Position numbers and translations under genes: made by a program. A stretch of DNA of 64,000 nucleotides, taken from contig CM065394.1 in NCBI GenBank assembly GCA_033060915.1, positions 26,225,001 through 26,289,000 on the forward strand. The letters run 5' to 3'. The DNA comes from Euryodendron excelsum. Taxonomy: Eukaryota; Streptophyta; Magnoliopsida; Ericales; Pentaphylacaceae. Below, piece by piece: positions 33,592-44,809 of this stretch (its first letter is position 1; the number at the start of each line of letters is the position of its first letter). Under the pieces are notes generated by a model. The model made no database searches. It was not told where the DNA came from and worked only from the letters and a program-made list of their open reading frames with translations.

Positions 33592-36500
33592 TCCCCCTTT
33601 AAACTTGACCATACCAAGTAAGATCTTTTGTCTGGTAAAACATTTAGGCTTGGCTTGCTTGAGGCCATAGAGTGCCTTTTTTAATTTAGTAACTTGATCT
33701 TCACATTCTTCTTGTACAAAATTAGGCAACTGCTGAACATATATTTCTTCTTCAAGATAGCCATTTAGAAATGTTGTCTTGACATCGAGTTGATAAATCC
33801 TCCATCTATGTTGTGCAACTAGTGAGATCATCAATCTAATAGTTTCCATGCGAGCAACATGATATCCATTTGACTCTGATGGGTTTTTTTCAATCTGAAA
33901 GATCAATCAATTTCAATGTATTATTCTTTTCAATGGAAGTTATTTCTTCCTCCATTGCTTTCTTACATCTTTTATCTGTTGCTGCTTCTTCAAAAGAGAT
34001 TGGCTCAGTGTCAGTAAATAAACAAAATAATTCAAATATATCACCTTGTTCCCATTCTTTAGTAACCTTATATAGCTCTTTGAGGCTTCTTGTTTTCTGA
34101 GTCTTTCTTTAGAGAATGATGCTGATGATACTGATGATAATCCTACTGATGTAGGTAACCCTGGTAAAGGAGTCTGTGGATCTATTTTTTCTGTTCTTAG
34201 TTGTTGAATTTGCTGAGGTTCTTCATCTTTTAGAATCAAATTGATTTTCTCAATTTCTTTTGCATTGTCCCAACTTCAAGCTTTATCTTCTTCAAAAATA
34301 ACATCGCTACTCATGATTACTTCTTTTGCAATAGGGTTATATAACTTATGCCCCATTGTTTTGTCTCCATATCCGATAAGAATACATTTTTATTCTTTGT
34401 CATTTAGCTTGGTTCCTTTTGCTTCTGGAATGCGCTCGTATGCAACACAACCAAATATACATAGATGGTTGGCACTAGGCTTGTGTATGCTCCAAACTTC
34501 TTCTAGTGTTACATCTCATACAGTTTTGGTGGGATATCGATTCAACAAATATACTGTTGTTGATACTGTTTCAGCCCAAAAATCTTTAGGCAACTTCTTG
34601 TCTTTGAGCATGCTACGTGCTATGTCAAGAATGGTGCGGTTTTTTCTTTCAGCAACTCTATTGAGTTGAGGAGTGTATCTTAGTGTGGACTGGTGTCTGA
34701 TACCATGCTCTTTATAGAAATTTTCAAATGTATCAAAAGTATATTTTCCTCCTTGATAGGACCGCAATGTCTTTATCTGGTATCCACTTTGTTTTTCAAC
34801 ACTAACTTTAAATTCTTTGAATATATTCAGCACCTCAAATTTTCTTTTGAGAAAATACACCCACGTTTTTCCACTATAATCATCAATAAATGTGAGAAAA
34901 TACTTATTTTGTCCATTTGATATTGGCTTCAACAGACCACATACATCGGTGTGCACTAGCTCCAGTGGCTTATTTGCTCTCCAGCTTGTCTGTCTTGCAA
35001 AATTCGTTCTTGCATGCTTGCCAATGACATAACTTTCACAAACTTGTATGGTAGCCACTTCAACATCTTCTTCATTAATAATAATCTCAAGCCTTCAAAA
35101 TTTAAATGTCCTAACCTCAAGTGCCATAGCCAGCTTTTGTCAGTGATATTGGCACTTAGGCATTTCGATGAATCATGACGAATGTTCAGAGTAAACATTC
35201 TATTCTTGGATATTCTGACATGTATAAGTTGATTACCATGATTATCTCCAACTGGTAGGTGAGAATCTTTCAATCTTATATCATAACCTTTTTCTAGAAG
35301 CTGTCCTAGACTCAACAAGTTATGCTTTATATCCGACACATAAAAAACGTTAGAAATATAATTATAACTGTCATTATTGAGCTTGATGAGAATGTTACCT
35401 CTTCCTTTCATTGAAACTTTTGAAAGATTGCAAAAGAAGACAAGTCCTTTTGTAGTATCGTCAAGTTCTACAAACATATGTTTTCTATTGCACATATGAT
35501 TATTGGCTCCTGTATTTAAGAACCATACACCTTCATCTTTTGTAGTCGTCTGTTGAGCCATTAATATCATGGACTTTGGCTCACTTATTTCACCCAGATT
35601 GACTTACTTGCCAATTACAACTTTTGAAGTCTGTGCATAACATTTATTATTATAATGTCTATAGCTCTGACATTTATAGCACTGCACATTTCTTTTATCA
35701 ATATTCTGATGATCATTAAAACCACCTCTTTTACCTTGTCCTTGTCTCTTTGGAAAGATTGTTACTGGAATCTTTTTTTATTTCGACTAATGTTGTTATA
35801 GCTCTTTCCTCCTCTTTCTCTGTCATTAAAACTTTGTCCTCTTTGACCACGATTTCTTCCACGAAATGTTTGTGACATTTCTCTTTTCTCTTTTCTCTTT
35901 TTTATGTTCTTGTAGCATCAGTTTCAATTGGAGTGCTTGATTAAGAGACTTTAATGATCATTTTTTGTTGATTCATTGTTCATGAATCTCCAGTAAGGCT
36001 ACTAGTTCATCGATTATCATAGAATCGAGATTTTTTTTATTCTTCTGCTAGGGACTGCAAAATTTCCAACAACTTGGTTATAGTGCATACGCATAATACA
36101 TAATACATAATACAAAAAATTCTGATCTGATTAGCATAGCCTAATCTACGTGATTAGAATCATACCTTCGAGATCTCTCTAGTTTAATCCCAAATAACAA
36201 GTAATAGTAACAAGCACGAATCAACTGCTCGAACTCAACCTTCGGACTTCTGTTGTATCCCTTGTACACACCTTACTCTAGAAGGAGTAGGCTCGCAGCT
36301 GCTAGAGTTTCTCTTCCTCACAAAAATGTGTATCTCTCAATTATGAGCAAAGTGTAACCCTAACTGCTCTTAGAGTGCATATATATAAAGGCTATAGCAG
36401 AGACCATAGGATTAATATAACTAGGGCATCCTAAGCAAATAAGAATTCCTAATCCAACCAGGATTAATCCCTATTCAGGTAAATTATAAATTACACCACT

Positions 36501-37902
36501 AATGAATTATAATTGTACTCTCTATCATACTAGAAATTATATTTTGAGCTTCATATTATTAAATATTTATTTATCTCCCCACGTTAAGATTACAGATATC
36601 CTTCTATTAAATTAAATTACTAACAATTAAATTTAATAGACTTATTTAATTCTTTGAGACCTTCTATTTAACTTATTTAATATGTCGGATTCATAATTCA
36701 CCTACAAAATTTGACATAATCAAAACTTATAAGCTTCCTCAAGCGGGTATCACCAATCCCTATACCGGGACGTAGATTCCATCAATAATTAATAATCACC
36801 ATATATGTAATGTTATTGTCCAACTCACTAAGTTTATTGACCCACAAAGAATCTCACTTTTCTGTGAATCAAAATAATAAACACTACATGCACGTATCTA
36901 TTTATTATATTAGGGTTAAGAGTATATGTACTCATAATAATCATGAGGTATTAATTGTTTTATATAGTTAGTATAAAAACAATTACTTCAACACAATCAT
37001 GTTCAATATATATAAAGTGTACTAGTATAAGGAGTTGGAATTATACCGTTCGTCATAGTCAAGACATGCCTATTAAAATCTTGTGCTACAGTCCTACTGA
37101 TGGTGTGTCCATTTCCATCTAAGACTATAAACGATAAGCTTATATCTCATAAGAACCGATGATTTAATCTTTCGTGTGTAAGTCGTACTCTACACACCAA
37201 ATCATCTACTATATAGAATAAGAGACACACATGCATAATCATTAAATAAATAATGCAATGCAAACATTGCTCACACAGATTCTCACTAAAATGGAATAAC
37301 TAATTTATTAATAAATATTAAAACCATTACATAAAGCATGTCTTTTAGTATAAATTCCTAACATCTTCAATAGTCACAACTACCTGATCAAATTTAGAAG
37401 TCAAGGATTAAAGGATTTTTTCAATTACCCAAATATCTTTTGTCTTCTCTCCATTGCGTTTTATTTTATTCATCAGAGTTAAAGTTCTGATACAGAATTC
37501 AAAAATTAACTCATTCTCATGCATCTTCAGTAATTCGTACTCACTTGTTAACATTTGAAGACAAATTCTTTTTGTCTTCTCAATGCCGCAAAATGAAGTT
37601 CAAAGGGCTTCCCATGCTTCTTTAGTAGTTGTTATTGAGGAGATCTTTTCAAAATTGGCTTCGTTAAGAGCCAGGTAGATCAGGTACAACGCCTTTTTAT
37701 CCTTTTTTCTTGCTTCTTTGAGTGTTGCCTTTACCATCTCACTCAGAGCTTCTTCTCCAGCTTTGGAGGCTGGTTCTACATAGCCTCGTTTAACAATATC
37801 CCTCAAATCTTGTGATCCAATGAGTACTCTCATTTGAATACTCCAATTCTCATAATTTTCTATACCTAGCCGCGGAAGTTGAGACTGGAAGAAATTACTC
37901 AA
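33592..37902 (-). pseudogene. Copia gag-pol, broken and truncated in RT
   Basis: From 37902 down: gag (LGIENYENWSIQMRVLIGS ... YLALNEANFEKIS), interrupted at 37373-36046 by a solo LTR, then a zinc knuckle near 35690-35640 (CYKCQSYRHYNNKC, with Arg where Gly is usual). Protease starts near 35550 with NTGA, where the family has an Asp-Thr-Gly active site. Next come the pre-integrase motif WHLRLGH (about 35125) and the integrase core (HTDVCG; the second catalytic Asp is replaced, LRSYQGGKY; Glu present in AERKNRT). RT begins at about 33880 (IYQLDVKTTFLNGYLEEEI) but stops after YGLKQA, about 70 bases before the polypurine tract. The YVDD segment of RT and the whole RNase H are therefore missing. 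It is non-autonomous and inactive. Confidence 0.88.
36046..37373 (-). mobile_element. Solo LTR E (1328 bp) inside the copia gag
   Basis: Plus-strand ends TGCTAGGGAC and CCTAACA give the minus-strand LTR start TGTTAGGAATTT and end CCCTAGCA. A perfect 5-bp duplication TCTTC flanks it (36041-36045 and 37374-37378). Removing it with one TCTTC rejoins the copia gag reading frame. No coding sequence. A TATATATA run at about 36382-36392, read on the minus strand, is probably its TATA box. The parent family is not identified. Confidence 0.85.
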
Positions 37903-38360
37903 ACTTGCTATCTTTTACTTGGCAGGGACTTTAATAAATAATTTTAGATTTTTAGAGGTTGATCTAAAATTAGAATAAATATTAGGGGCCAATATGTAAT
38001 TAGGTCAAATTTTGAGGGCCAACGTGTAATTAGGCCAAACTTGGGGTCAATCTATAATTAGGCCTAATTTTGAGGACCAATCGACAATTTTAAAAACTTG
38101 TGTCGTCAATTTCCTATAGCGTTACTGGAAAGTCACTATAACGATGACGTCTGCTGACGTCACTTCGTCTTCTCTAACAAAAAATTGCTACCAACCTGAA
38201 ACTTTCAATTTTAGATTTACGAAATGTTAGACCTTTGTTTTTTACGCTGTTTGTGATATTGAACTCATATCGTCAAGACAAATCTTTGGTGTGATCAAAA
38301 ATTGATTTTAACTAACTTAAATTTTACATTATTTTGTGCTCTGTAATAGCTCGTATCTAA

Positions 38361-38371
38361 CTCTGATACCA
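38361..38371 (-). other. Primer-binding site of the copia element
   Basis: The minus strand reads TGGTATCAGAG two bases inside the 5' LTR, the usual initiator tRNA-Met primer site of plant copia elements. Confidence 0.85.
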
Positions 38372-38373
38372 TA

Positions 38374-38725
38374 TGTTGGTAGAGAAACAATTTATTCTAT
38401 CAATTGGAGATAGAAAACACAATGAATTTTCATTAAAAAATCACTCAATTATAAAGCACTCTCTCTTTCTCTCCTACCCTCTTTTTCTCATTGATATATA
38501 ATACAAGCACAACCCAATGCCTATATTTATAGTACTCAGATGAAACATCAAGAAGGTTAAGGATTTTTCGTTGGTCATCAATGGTGGACCATTGTAGTAA
38601 ACACGGTGTAACAGTTTTGACTCTCAACTGTTTGAAGCTTCTTGATCCTTCTGCAACCTTCCATGGTTGCTCCGTCTTCAACTCTGGAGGCTTCTGGATC
38701 TTGGGTCAAGTTTACAAATTCAACA
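38374..38725 (-). repeat. 5' LTR of the copia element
   Basis: The plus strand starts TGTTGGTAGAG and ends TTCAACA. It is the partner of 33237-33591. The few differences between the two are mostly single-base, so the insertion is much younger than element A. Confidence 0.9.
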
Positions 38726-38742
38726 ATTACCCCCTAAATTTT

Positions 38743-40424
38743 TGTTGGGAGCATAGTTACCAAAATAAGAAGCGAAGGCAAAAAATATGGCCAAAAAATA
38801 TAGGAGGAAATGGAAAGCGAAAAATAATTAGAAACTTAATAAGAATCTTATTAGGAAACTTTCGCATAATTCTGAAGAGACTTTTAAAAACTTAATCAAA
38901 ATCTATGTGAATAATTTTATAAATATGTAATTATAACTTAAAAATAAAAATATATAAAAAATAATATTTCAAGTTTTCAAAACGTTTCCTTAAGATTCAA
39001 GAGTTTCGTTAAGTATTTCAATAATTTTTCAAATGTTTCTTAAGAAGTTTTAAAATATTTTTTAAAAAATTTTGTACCAACATCGAAAATGTGTTCCTCC
39101 CTAAAAATAAGTTTCTCGCCAGCTATTGTTGAGAGTACGGGGCATTCCTGGTTTATGCAGTCAAAACAAGCACGATGGCTGTTTTGGGGAACAACGCTAA
39201 CATTTTTCCTCCACTAATATTTGTAGTGCACAAACACGTATATATGTGCGTGAAACACACTGGGGCTATGAGTGAGGAATCCTAGATTATGTGGGTGGAC
39301 ACAGTGCTGGAACCAACAGGACCGGCCTTGGTCAAATGCATGCCAAAGATGAAGAGCTGGCATAGTTATTAATGGCATGGGATTTGAACTACTAGATAAG
39401 CAGAAAGTTTAAATTATGGAACTTGGGTATTGCAATCTTGTAATGTTATGTTTAGATTTTGAATTTATCAATAGAAAAAAGAGAAAAGAGAAAGAAATAA
39501 AAGATTTTAAATTCTTATCTATTTTCTTTTTATGTTTTTTTAACCTTCATTTTTTTTCACAACTAAACATAAAAGGTAATTTTATATCTTTTTTTTTTAT
39601 TTCTTTTTAACAAATCTGATATTCAAACATAGCGTAAGTAATGGAGTTTTGGTATTTTTCATACTGAAACAAGTAATAGTTGTGAAAATTATTTTGACAC
39701 AACGGAACATAGTTTTTAAGAGATCATATAATTGTACTAGGAAGAGGTGCATGTATAATGTCTACAAAATCTTCATACATGAGAATGCAAGAACCCGTGG
39801 TGGACTTAGGAATTTCGCAAAGCGAGGGTCAAAGTGAAAAAAAATCGTGGTACTATTGTATCATTTATCAATGGTGTCACTTAAATTTAAACTTTGTAAT
39901 ATTAGACCCAGCAGATATAAAAAAAGTTAAAAATGGTAATGAATTTAGTACCCAAAAATATAAGTGCTACCTTCTCAGTAAATTCACGAACAAAACAAAA
40001 TTACTTGAATTTGGGAGGCAAAGGTAAATTACTTGAATTTTAAAGGGGCAATACAACTATTTTATTATAAATACTAAAAATTACATAAGCTGTAAGGAAA
40101 TTTTTGAAAATTTTAGGGGGGCCAATACACTTTTCTTTTTTTTTTTTTTCCCTGAGTGTAGGCCAATACACTTAATTTACCATAAATACTCAAAACTATA
40201 TAAGGTATAAAATAAATTTTCAAAACTTAGGCAGAGCTGTGGTCCCGCCCGCCTCCTTGTGTGTCTGCCATTGGCAAGAACTAACCATCCAATTGGTACT
40301 AAAAATGAAGAAATATACTGTTACAAACTTCAAATTAATCTTACGGTTGTACATGGTTATAAAAATATATATACACACACACACATATTCAAAACACGAA
40401 ATGTTTTGAATGCAATTTTTATAC
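38743..40424. other. Intergenic, AT-rich, no gene recognised
   Basis: Contains homopolymer-rich stretches and two related sequences at about 40040-40090 and 40160-40210 (CCAATACAC, ATAAATACT). Isolated CATAGTTA motifs at about 38754 and 39362 resemble the hAT TIRs seen elsewhere, but no matching opposite end was found. Confidence 0.45.
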
Positions 40425-40607
40425 GAGTTTAGTTTTGATGCACTGACAGTGTAAATTTTTTTTAAACAAGCAGGATATTAGAGTGTGATACATGTCTTTT
40501 AGAATTGAAGTACAACATAGACAAGCATGGCTCATGAACACATGTTACATTATAGTGTGCACTTGCGTAAATAAATTTTACACTGTCAGCAGATCAAAAT
40601 TAAACTC
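40425..40607. mobile_element. MITE of 183 bp, same family as 28982-29160
   Basis: Ends GAGTTTAGTTTTGATG and GATCAAAATTAAACTC are inverted, and inner arms ACTGACAGTGTAAA and TTTACACTGTCAG pair further. Flanks TTTTTATAC and TTCTTATAT fit a 9-bp duplication with two changes. Confidence 0.75.
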
Positions 40608-40964
40608 TTCTTATATCCCCTATTGTTAATAAAATGTCCATCTTGCAACAATTGCAATAGAAGACTGAAAAACTGACATTAATCCTTGGAGAAAATAACG
40701 AATAATGATTGCTAAAATGCTTAAGGATTGCACAAATTCAAGCTTATATTGCTATTCCTGGTACTACAACATGGGTTTTTTCTTCTTCTTCTTTTGGCAA
40801 ATAGTAACAACTAAACACATTCAGTTAACCTTCTCCAAAAAGACTATAGGCCTAACATTAGCAAGCCTAACATTACCATCATTGACGTGATGAATACCTA
40901 CAACATATTGACCAAATATAGTTATTAATGATTCCCATAAGAACAACTGGTTATGTTTATGTAT

Positions 40965-40999
<35 letters not shown>

Positions 41000-41854
41000 A
41001 TGCTCCCTTTTAAATCACGGCACCATAGATCTAATTTTTTTTTTTTTTCTTAGGTGGAAGTGGCAGGACATGCATGAGCATGACTTTTTGTTTTTTCTTC
41101 TACTCCTACAAATTCATGAGTTGAACATAATTAATAGAATTCAAAGAATCTACAAGAGACAATCAAGTATTTGAAGGTGCTTGAATTGAAACAAATCCTA
41201 TTTTCAGTGTGTTTGTGTTGTGGGACATTAGAATTGAGAGTTGGAAAACAAATTTATTAACACAATGTTAATTTGTGAACAACAAAGTATTTGATCTTGT
41301 AACTTCTGATAAATTGGAAAACTCAGGAATGGACTTTCTTTTCGTTCTTTTTTTTCTTTTTCTCTTTCTTCCTTCTTCTTATTACTTTTTTAACACAAGA
41401 ATTATATCATTATACATTTGGTGGAAGGGGGGGATTGAACGCGTAATTGGTGAGCGAGATAAATCAATTGACTGGACCGAGTCTCGACACTCGTTGATAG
41501 TTAACAAATGTTCCTGAGGCCCAAAAACAAGGGCTCTAGGCGTCCAGGAAGGGCCAGCAATTGGGACCCCACAAGGCCACAGTCCTCCACTCTTCTTTGG
41601 AGGACAACCCCATTGTAGAAGCAATAGTATCATTGACCGATTGGTTTAATAGGTGGGAACTCAGTTTTTCTCCCTTAATGCATGAGTTCGAGATTCCATA
41701 ATAGTTCGTTGAAGCTAAATATATTCTTTAGCATTCAAAGTAAGTGATGTGACTCAAGTTTTGACCTGACATATGAAGTTTCTTATAAATGACTGTGTGG
41801 TACTAAGGGGCATTACTCCTTAACAAATATATGAAATAACCAATTTACATATCT
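40608..41854. other. Intergenic, no gene recognised
   Basis: An (AT)n microsatellite lies at about 40960-41000. A GC-richer patch at 41440-41640 has a short minus-strand ORF with no recognisable domain and may be a transposon remnant. Confidence 0.45.
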
Positions 41855-41862
41855 ATTTTCAA

Positions 41863-42460
41863 CATAGTTATTAATCTTGTACCGCACCAGTCGGTACGAC
41901 TGATACGCCCCGTACCAGTTCTTATGCAATGCAAAGAGATTAAACATCGAACTAGATGACTTACCGACCTGTACCGGTCTGTACCAAATTGTATCGGATA
42001 ATTTGGTTTTTTACTCTATTTTTAATTTATCATTGTATTTTATACTAGTTGTTTCGTTTTAGTAACTTTTAAATTTTTAATTTAAGTGATTTCTATATTT
42101 AAAATATATACACACACAACAATAGCTAAGACCTTTTGGTAGTGATATGTTATATCAAAATACTTAGACTTTTTGTTAGAATGTAATAGACAATAAGTAT
42201 GTGTCCTAAGTCTTTTTAAAATACTTAAAATTTATGATTTATTGTTTTAAAAAAATTTTAAACTATTTATAACTTGTGAATGTTTTGTCATAATAATATT
42301 TTATTTTATATATTTATAATATCTGCATATATATTTTTATATAAATATATAATATTTATAGTGACAAACCCGATACAGTGTATTGGTACAATCTGCTACT
42401 TGTATGTATCGGTTTAATGACAAAAATGATGCAATGGCCGGTGCGAGATTGACAATTATG
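41863..42460. mobile_element. hAT-type non-autonomous element (598 bp)
   Basis: Ends CATAGTTATTAATCTTGTAC and the complement of GATTGACAATTATG are inverted repeats of about 25 bp. Flanks ATTTTCAA (41855-41862) and ATTTTCAG (42461-42468) form an 8-bp target duplication with one change. The interior is AT-rich and non-coding. CGGTAC-type words near the left end recur inverted near the right. Confidence 0.75.
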
Positions 42461-42468
42461 ATTTTCAG

Positions 42469-43249
42469 TATAATTTATCGGTGCTAAAACTGTACTACCG
42501 ATCAAGATATATAGTTTGTAGGCCAACTTTTGATTGTTCAAAACTTCTCAAGTTTATTCAATTGTTGTTGTAGATCATCAGTTCCTCATAATCCTTATTA
42601 TAATTTGAAACCAAAGCATCCCAACTTTTTCGTTAATTTCAAACCCATCCTTATCTATCTATCTAACCATATATATAAATAAAGTGGTCAATCATTTTTC
42701 ATTTGGATTTCAAATGTCATGTTGTCTGTTTTAAAACTGAGGTGGCTCTCCCGATTTGTAACCCATTGAGTGGCCCACCCTTGAGAAAAATAACCATTGC
42801 TGCTTATTTGATACTGTGTTAATAAAAAAAATACTGTGTTAAATAATTCCTTTGCTATATGGCAATGGCAATGCTGTCAATGCAAGTGATGGTTTTTATC
42901 ATTTGGCCTCACCAACTTTGATCTAATTTTTAATGTTATTCTCAAATTTTAATTTTTTTTTTGTTAATTTGATCCCTCCAATTCTTATAATTAAATCAAT
43001 ATAGAAACATAATTATGTTATATTATATGTGCTTCTTAATTGACCTAATTCTAAGATTTAAACTAAGAAAAGGAAGTTTAAATTAGAGAAAATACTGTCA
43101 TAAAAAAATTAGAGAAAAAGAGTTAAGACAGAGAAAACTACTAGAAGTTTCAAGATGAATTCGTTTGCAATTTAAAGTGTAACATATCCAAGTTAATAGA
43201 TAATGTGATAGCATTAAATTTTATCAATACTACTACAAATTGAACTTAA
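42469..43249. other. Intergenic, AT-rich, no gene recognised
   Basis: No domain, RNA gene or repeat pair could be supported in this stretch. Confidence 0.45.
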
Positions 43250-43258
43250 TTGACTTAA

Positions 43259-44190
43259 GAGAAAACTTCACTTTTGCCCTCTTAGTTTACTGTATATTTA
43301 ATATTGTCCTCTCAATTTTGAGATACTTCAAAAATGCCCCACATCTCTCATTTTTGTCCCTCTTTTTCTATAAACCTTGTAATCACACATCCAAAAGTAG
43401 CCTCGGCAATTCTTCGTTGTCATTTTCTCTTCTACATATGAAAAAATTATAATAACAAAAAATTGCTTCTCTAATTTATTTCCTAATCATTTGTATTTTT
43501 TTCTTTATTAGTAGATAAAAAAGAAAGGTAAACATCATTTTTTTCTAATATTTAATTTTAAACTTGCTACTTTTTTAACTTTCAACTTTCTTGTAGCCAT
43601 AGATTTCTTTTTCTTTTTCTTCTTTTAAAATTCAATTAGAGTAATTCACTTAATTTGAAATATGTATAAACTAAAAGGGCCATCAATTTAGTTTCTATAA
43701 ATTTAAATTGCCAATAATATTAAGTTACAATTTTAAAAATGCTATGCTTGAGTACTACTTTTTATTTTTTTCAACAATTAGTGGAGTTTGAACCTTAACA
43801 TCGTACTACAATATTTGACAAGTTATCATTACACATAAGACACTAATCACTTAAGTGATATTGTTTTAAATTACACAAGAATTCATGAAAATTATAAGAA
43901 CTTTTTTATAAATATTATAGTGTAGTTGTTTAGAGAAAGTACATAATTAAATGGATATAATTGTCTTTAAAAAAAAATAGCATAACTCATTGTCAATAAT
44001 TGAGATTAGAGTGGCTTTACTCATTGTTAACAAGAAAATATATTAGAGGTAAATTAGGAAAAATAGTAGTATAGTGTTACTATGAAAGTAGGACAAAAAT
44101 GATAATAGAAGGGCATTAATGAAGAATTGTAAACCAAAGAGACAAAATTGAATATATAAGAAATTAAGAGGACAAAAATAAGATTTTCTC
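43259..44190. mobile_element. Mutator-type MITE (932 bp) with a perfect 9-bp target duplication
   Basis: Ends GAGAAAACTTCACTTTTG and the complement of CAAAAATAAGATTTTCTC are inverted. The arms extend past 100 bp (GCCCTCTTAGTTTACTG against its diverged complement). TTGACTTAA flanks it exactly at 43250-43258 and 44191-44199. Non-coding. Confidence 0.82.
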
Positions 44191-44199
44191 TTGACTTAA

Positions 44200-44809
44200 T
44201 TACGAAATATGACAAATAAAAAATTAAATTTAAGAAACGATATTAAATTTAGAATGGTTACTGATCTGGGCACTCTCCTTCTATAGACAAAATTACCCTC
44301 CGCCAACACACGCTGCATGTAAGCCATATCAGCAGCGTTAGCTCTTGTAAATTTGACCTAGTGTAAGGGTATTAAGGTAATTTGGGATCGACACAGGAGC
44401 CAAATGCTCCCGCCACCAGGGTACGTCCCAACATATTTACGCCTGTTTAGAACTTGGTGAGGAAACAAAAAAATACTGTTATAATTTTTTATTATTTAGT
44501 TTTATAAATATAAATAAATAAATAGTAAATAATTTTTTTTTTCTATTTTTTCATTTTCTTTTCTTTTTCTTTTCATTTTATTTCCTTTCTCCTCCCTTCC
44601 CTTCCAAGTTCCAAACAGGCTGTTATTCTCGTCTTCCCAGGACTTCTCTTATGATTCTTCTGTGTTTTCTCTCTTGTATCGATTCTCTCTCTCTCCTCTG
44701 TCTCTCAGCAGAACAGGGGAGAGTAAGAAGGAGAGAGCAAAGATTGCCCGGCTCCATTTTCTTTTCTCGCTTACGGTTGTACGTATAGGTTGTAAAATTT
44801 GTCATCACA
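44200..44809 (+). other. Upstream region and 5' UTR of the PBL-type kinase
   Basis: From about 44560 the sequence turns C/T-rich (TCTCTCTCTCCTCTG near 44684), as plant core promoters and leaders often do. No clear TATA box could be assigned. A TTCC-rich tract at 44575-44610 is also present. Confidence 0.4.

Larger units (their letters stand above)
33237..38725 (-). mobile_element. Ty1/copia element, defective, with a nested solo LTR
   Basis: Minus strand. LTRs of 355 bp (33237-33591) and 352 bp (38374-38725) share almost all of their sequence. Target duplication is ATTAT (33232-33236) / ATTAC (38726-38730). The PBS matches initiator tRNA-Met and the polypurine tract is AAAGGGGGA beside the 3' LTR. 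Without the inserted solo LTR the element is about 4.16 kb, shorter than a full copia element, because most of RT and all of RNase H are deleted. Four AATTAGG-type repeats of about 30 bp lie at 37978-38095 in its leader. Confidence 0.9.
32795..38733. mobile_element. Mutator-type MITE split by a copia element
   Basis: The left part is 32795-33236 and the right stub is 38726-38733. The inverted ends are GGGGTAATTACAC on the left and GTATAATTA...CCCC on the right. The arms pair over almost 190 bp (GAGTCAAAATCAGATGA against TCATCTGATTTTGGCTC). Flanks CTAAATCTT (32786-32794) and CTAAATTTT (38734-38742) form a 9-bp target duplication with one transition. Without the copia insert the MITE is about 445 bp. 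Confidence 0.8.

Noticed and set aside
38743..39375. hAT element bounded by CATAGTTA motifs at 38754 and 39362
   Set aside because: The two motifs are in the same orientation, so they are not inverted ends, and no target duplication was seen.
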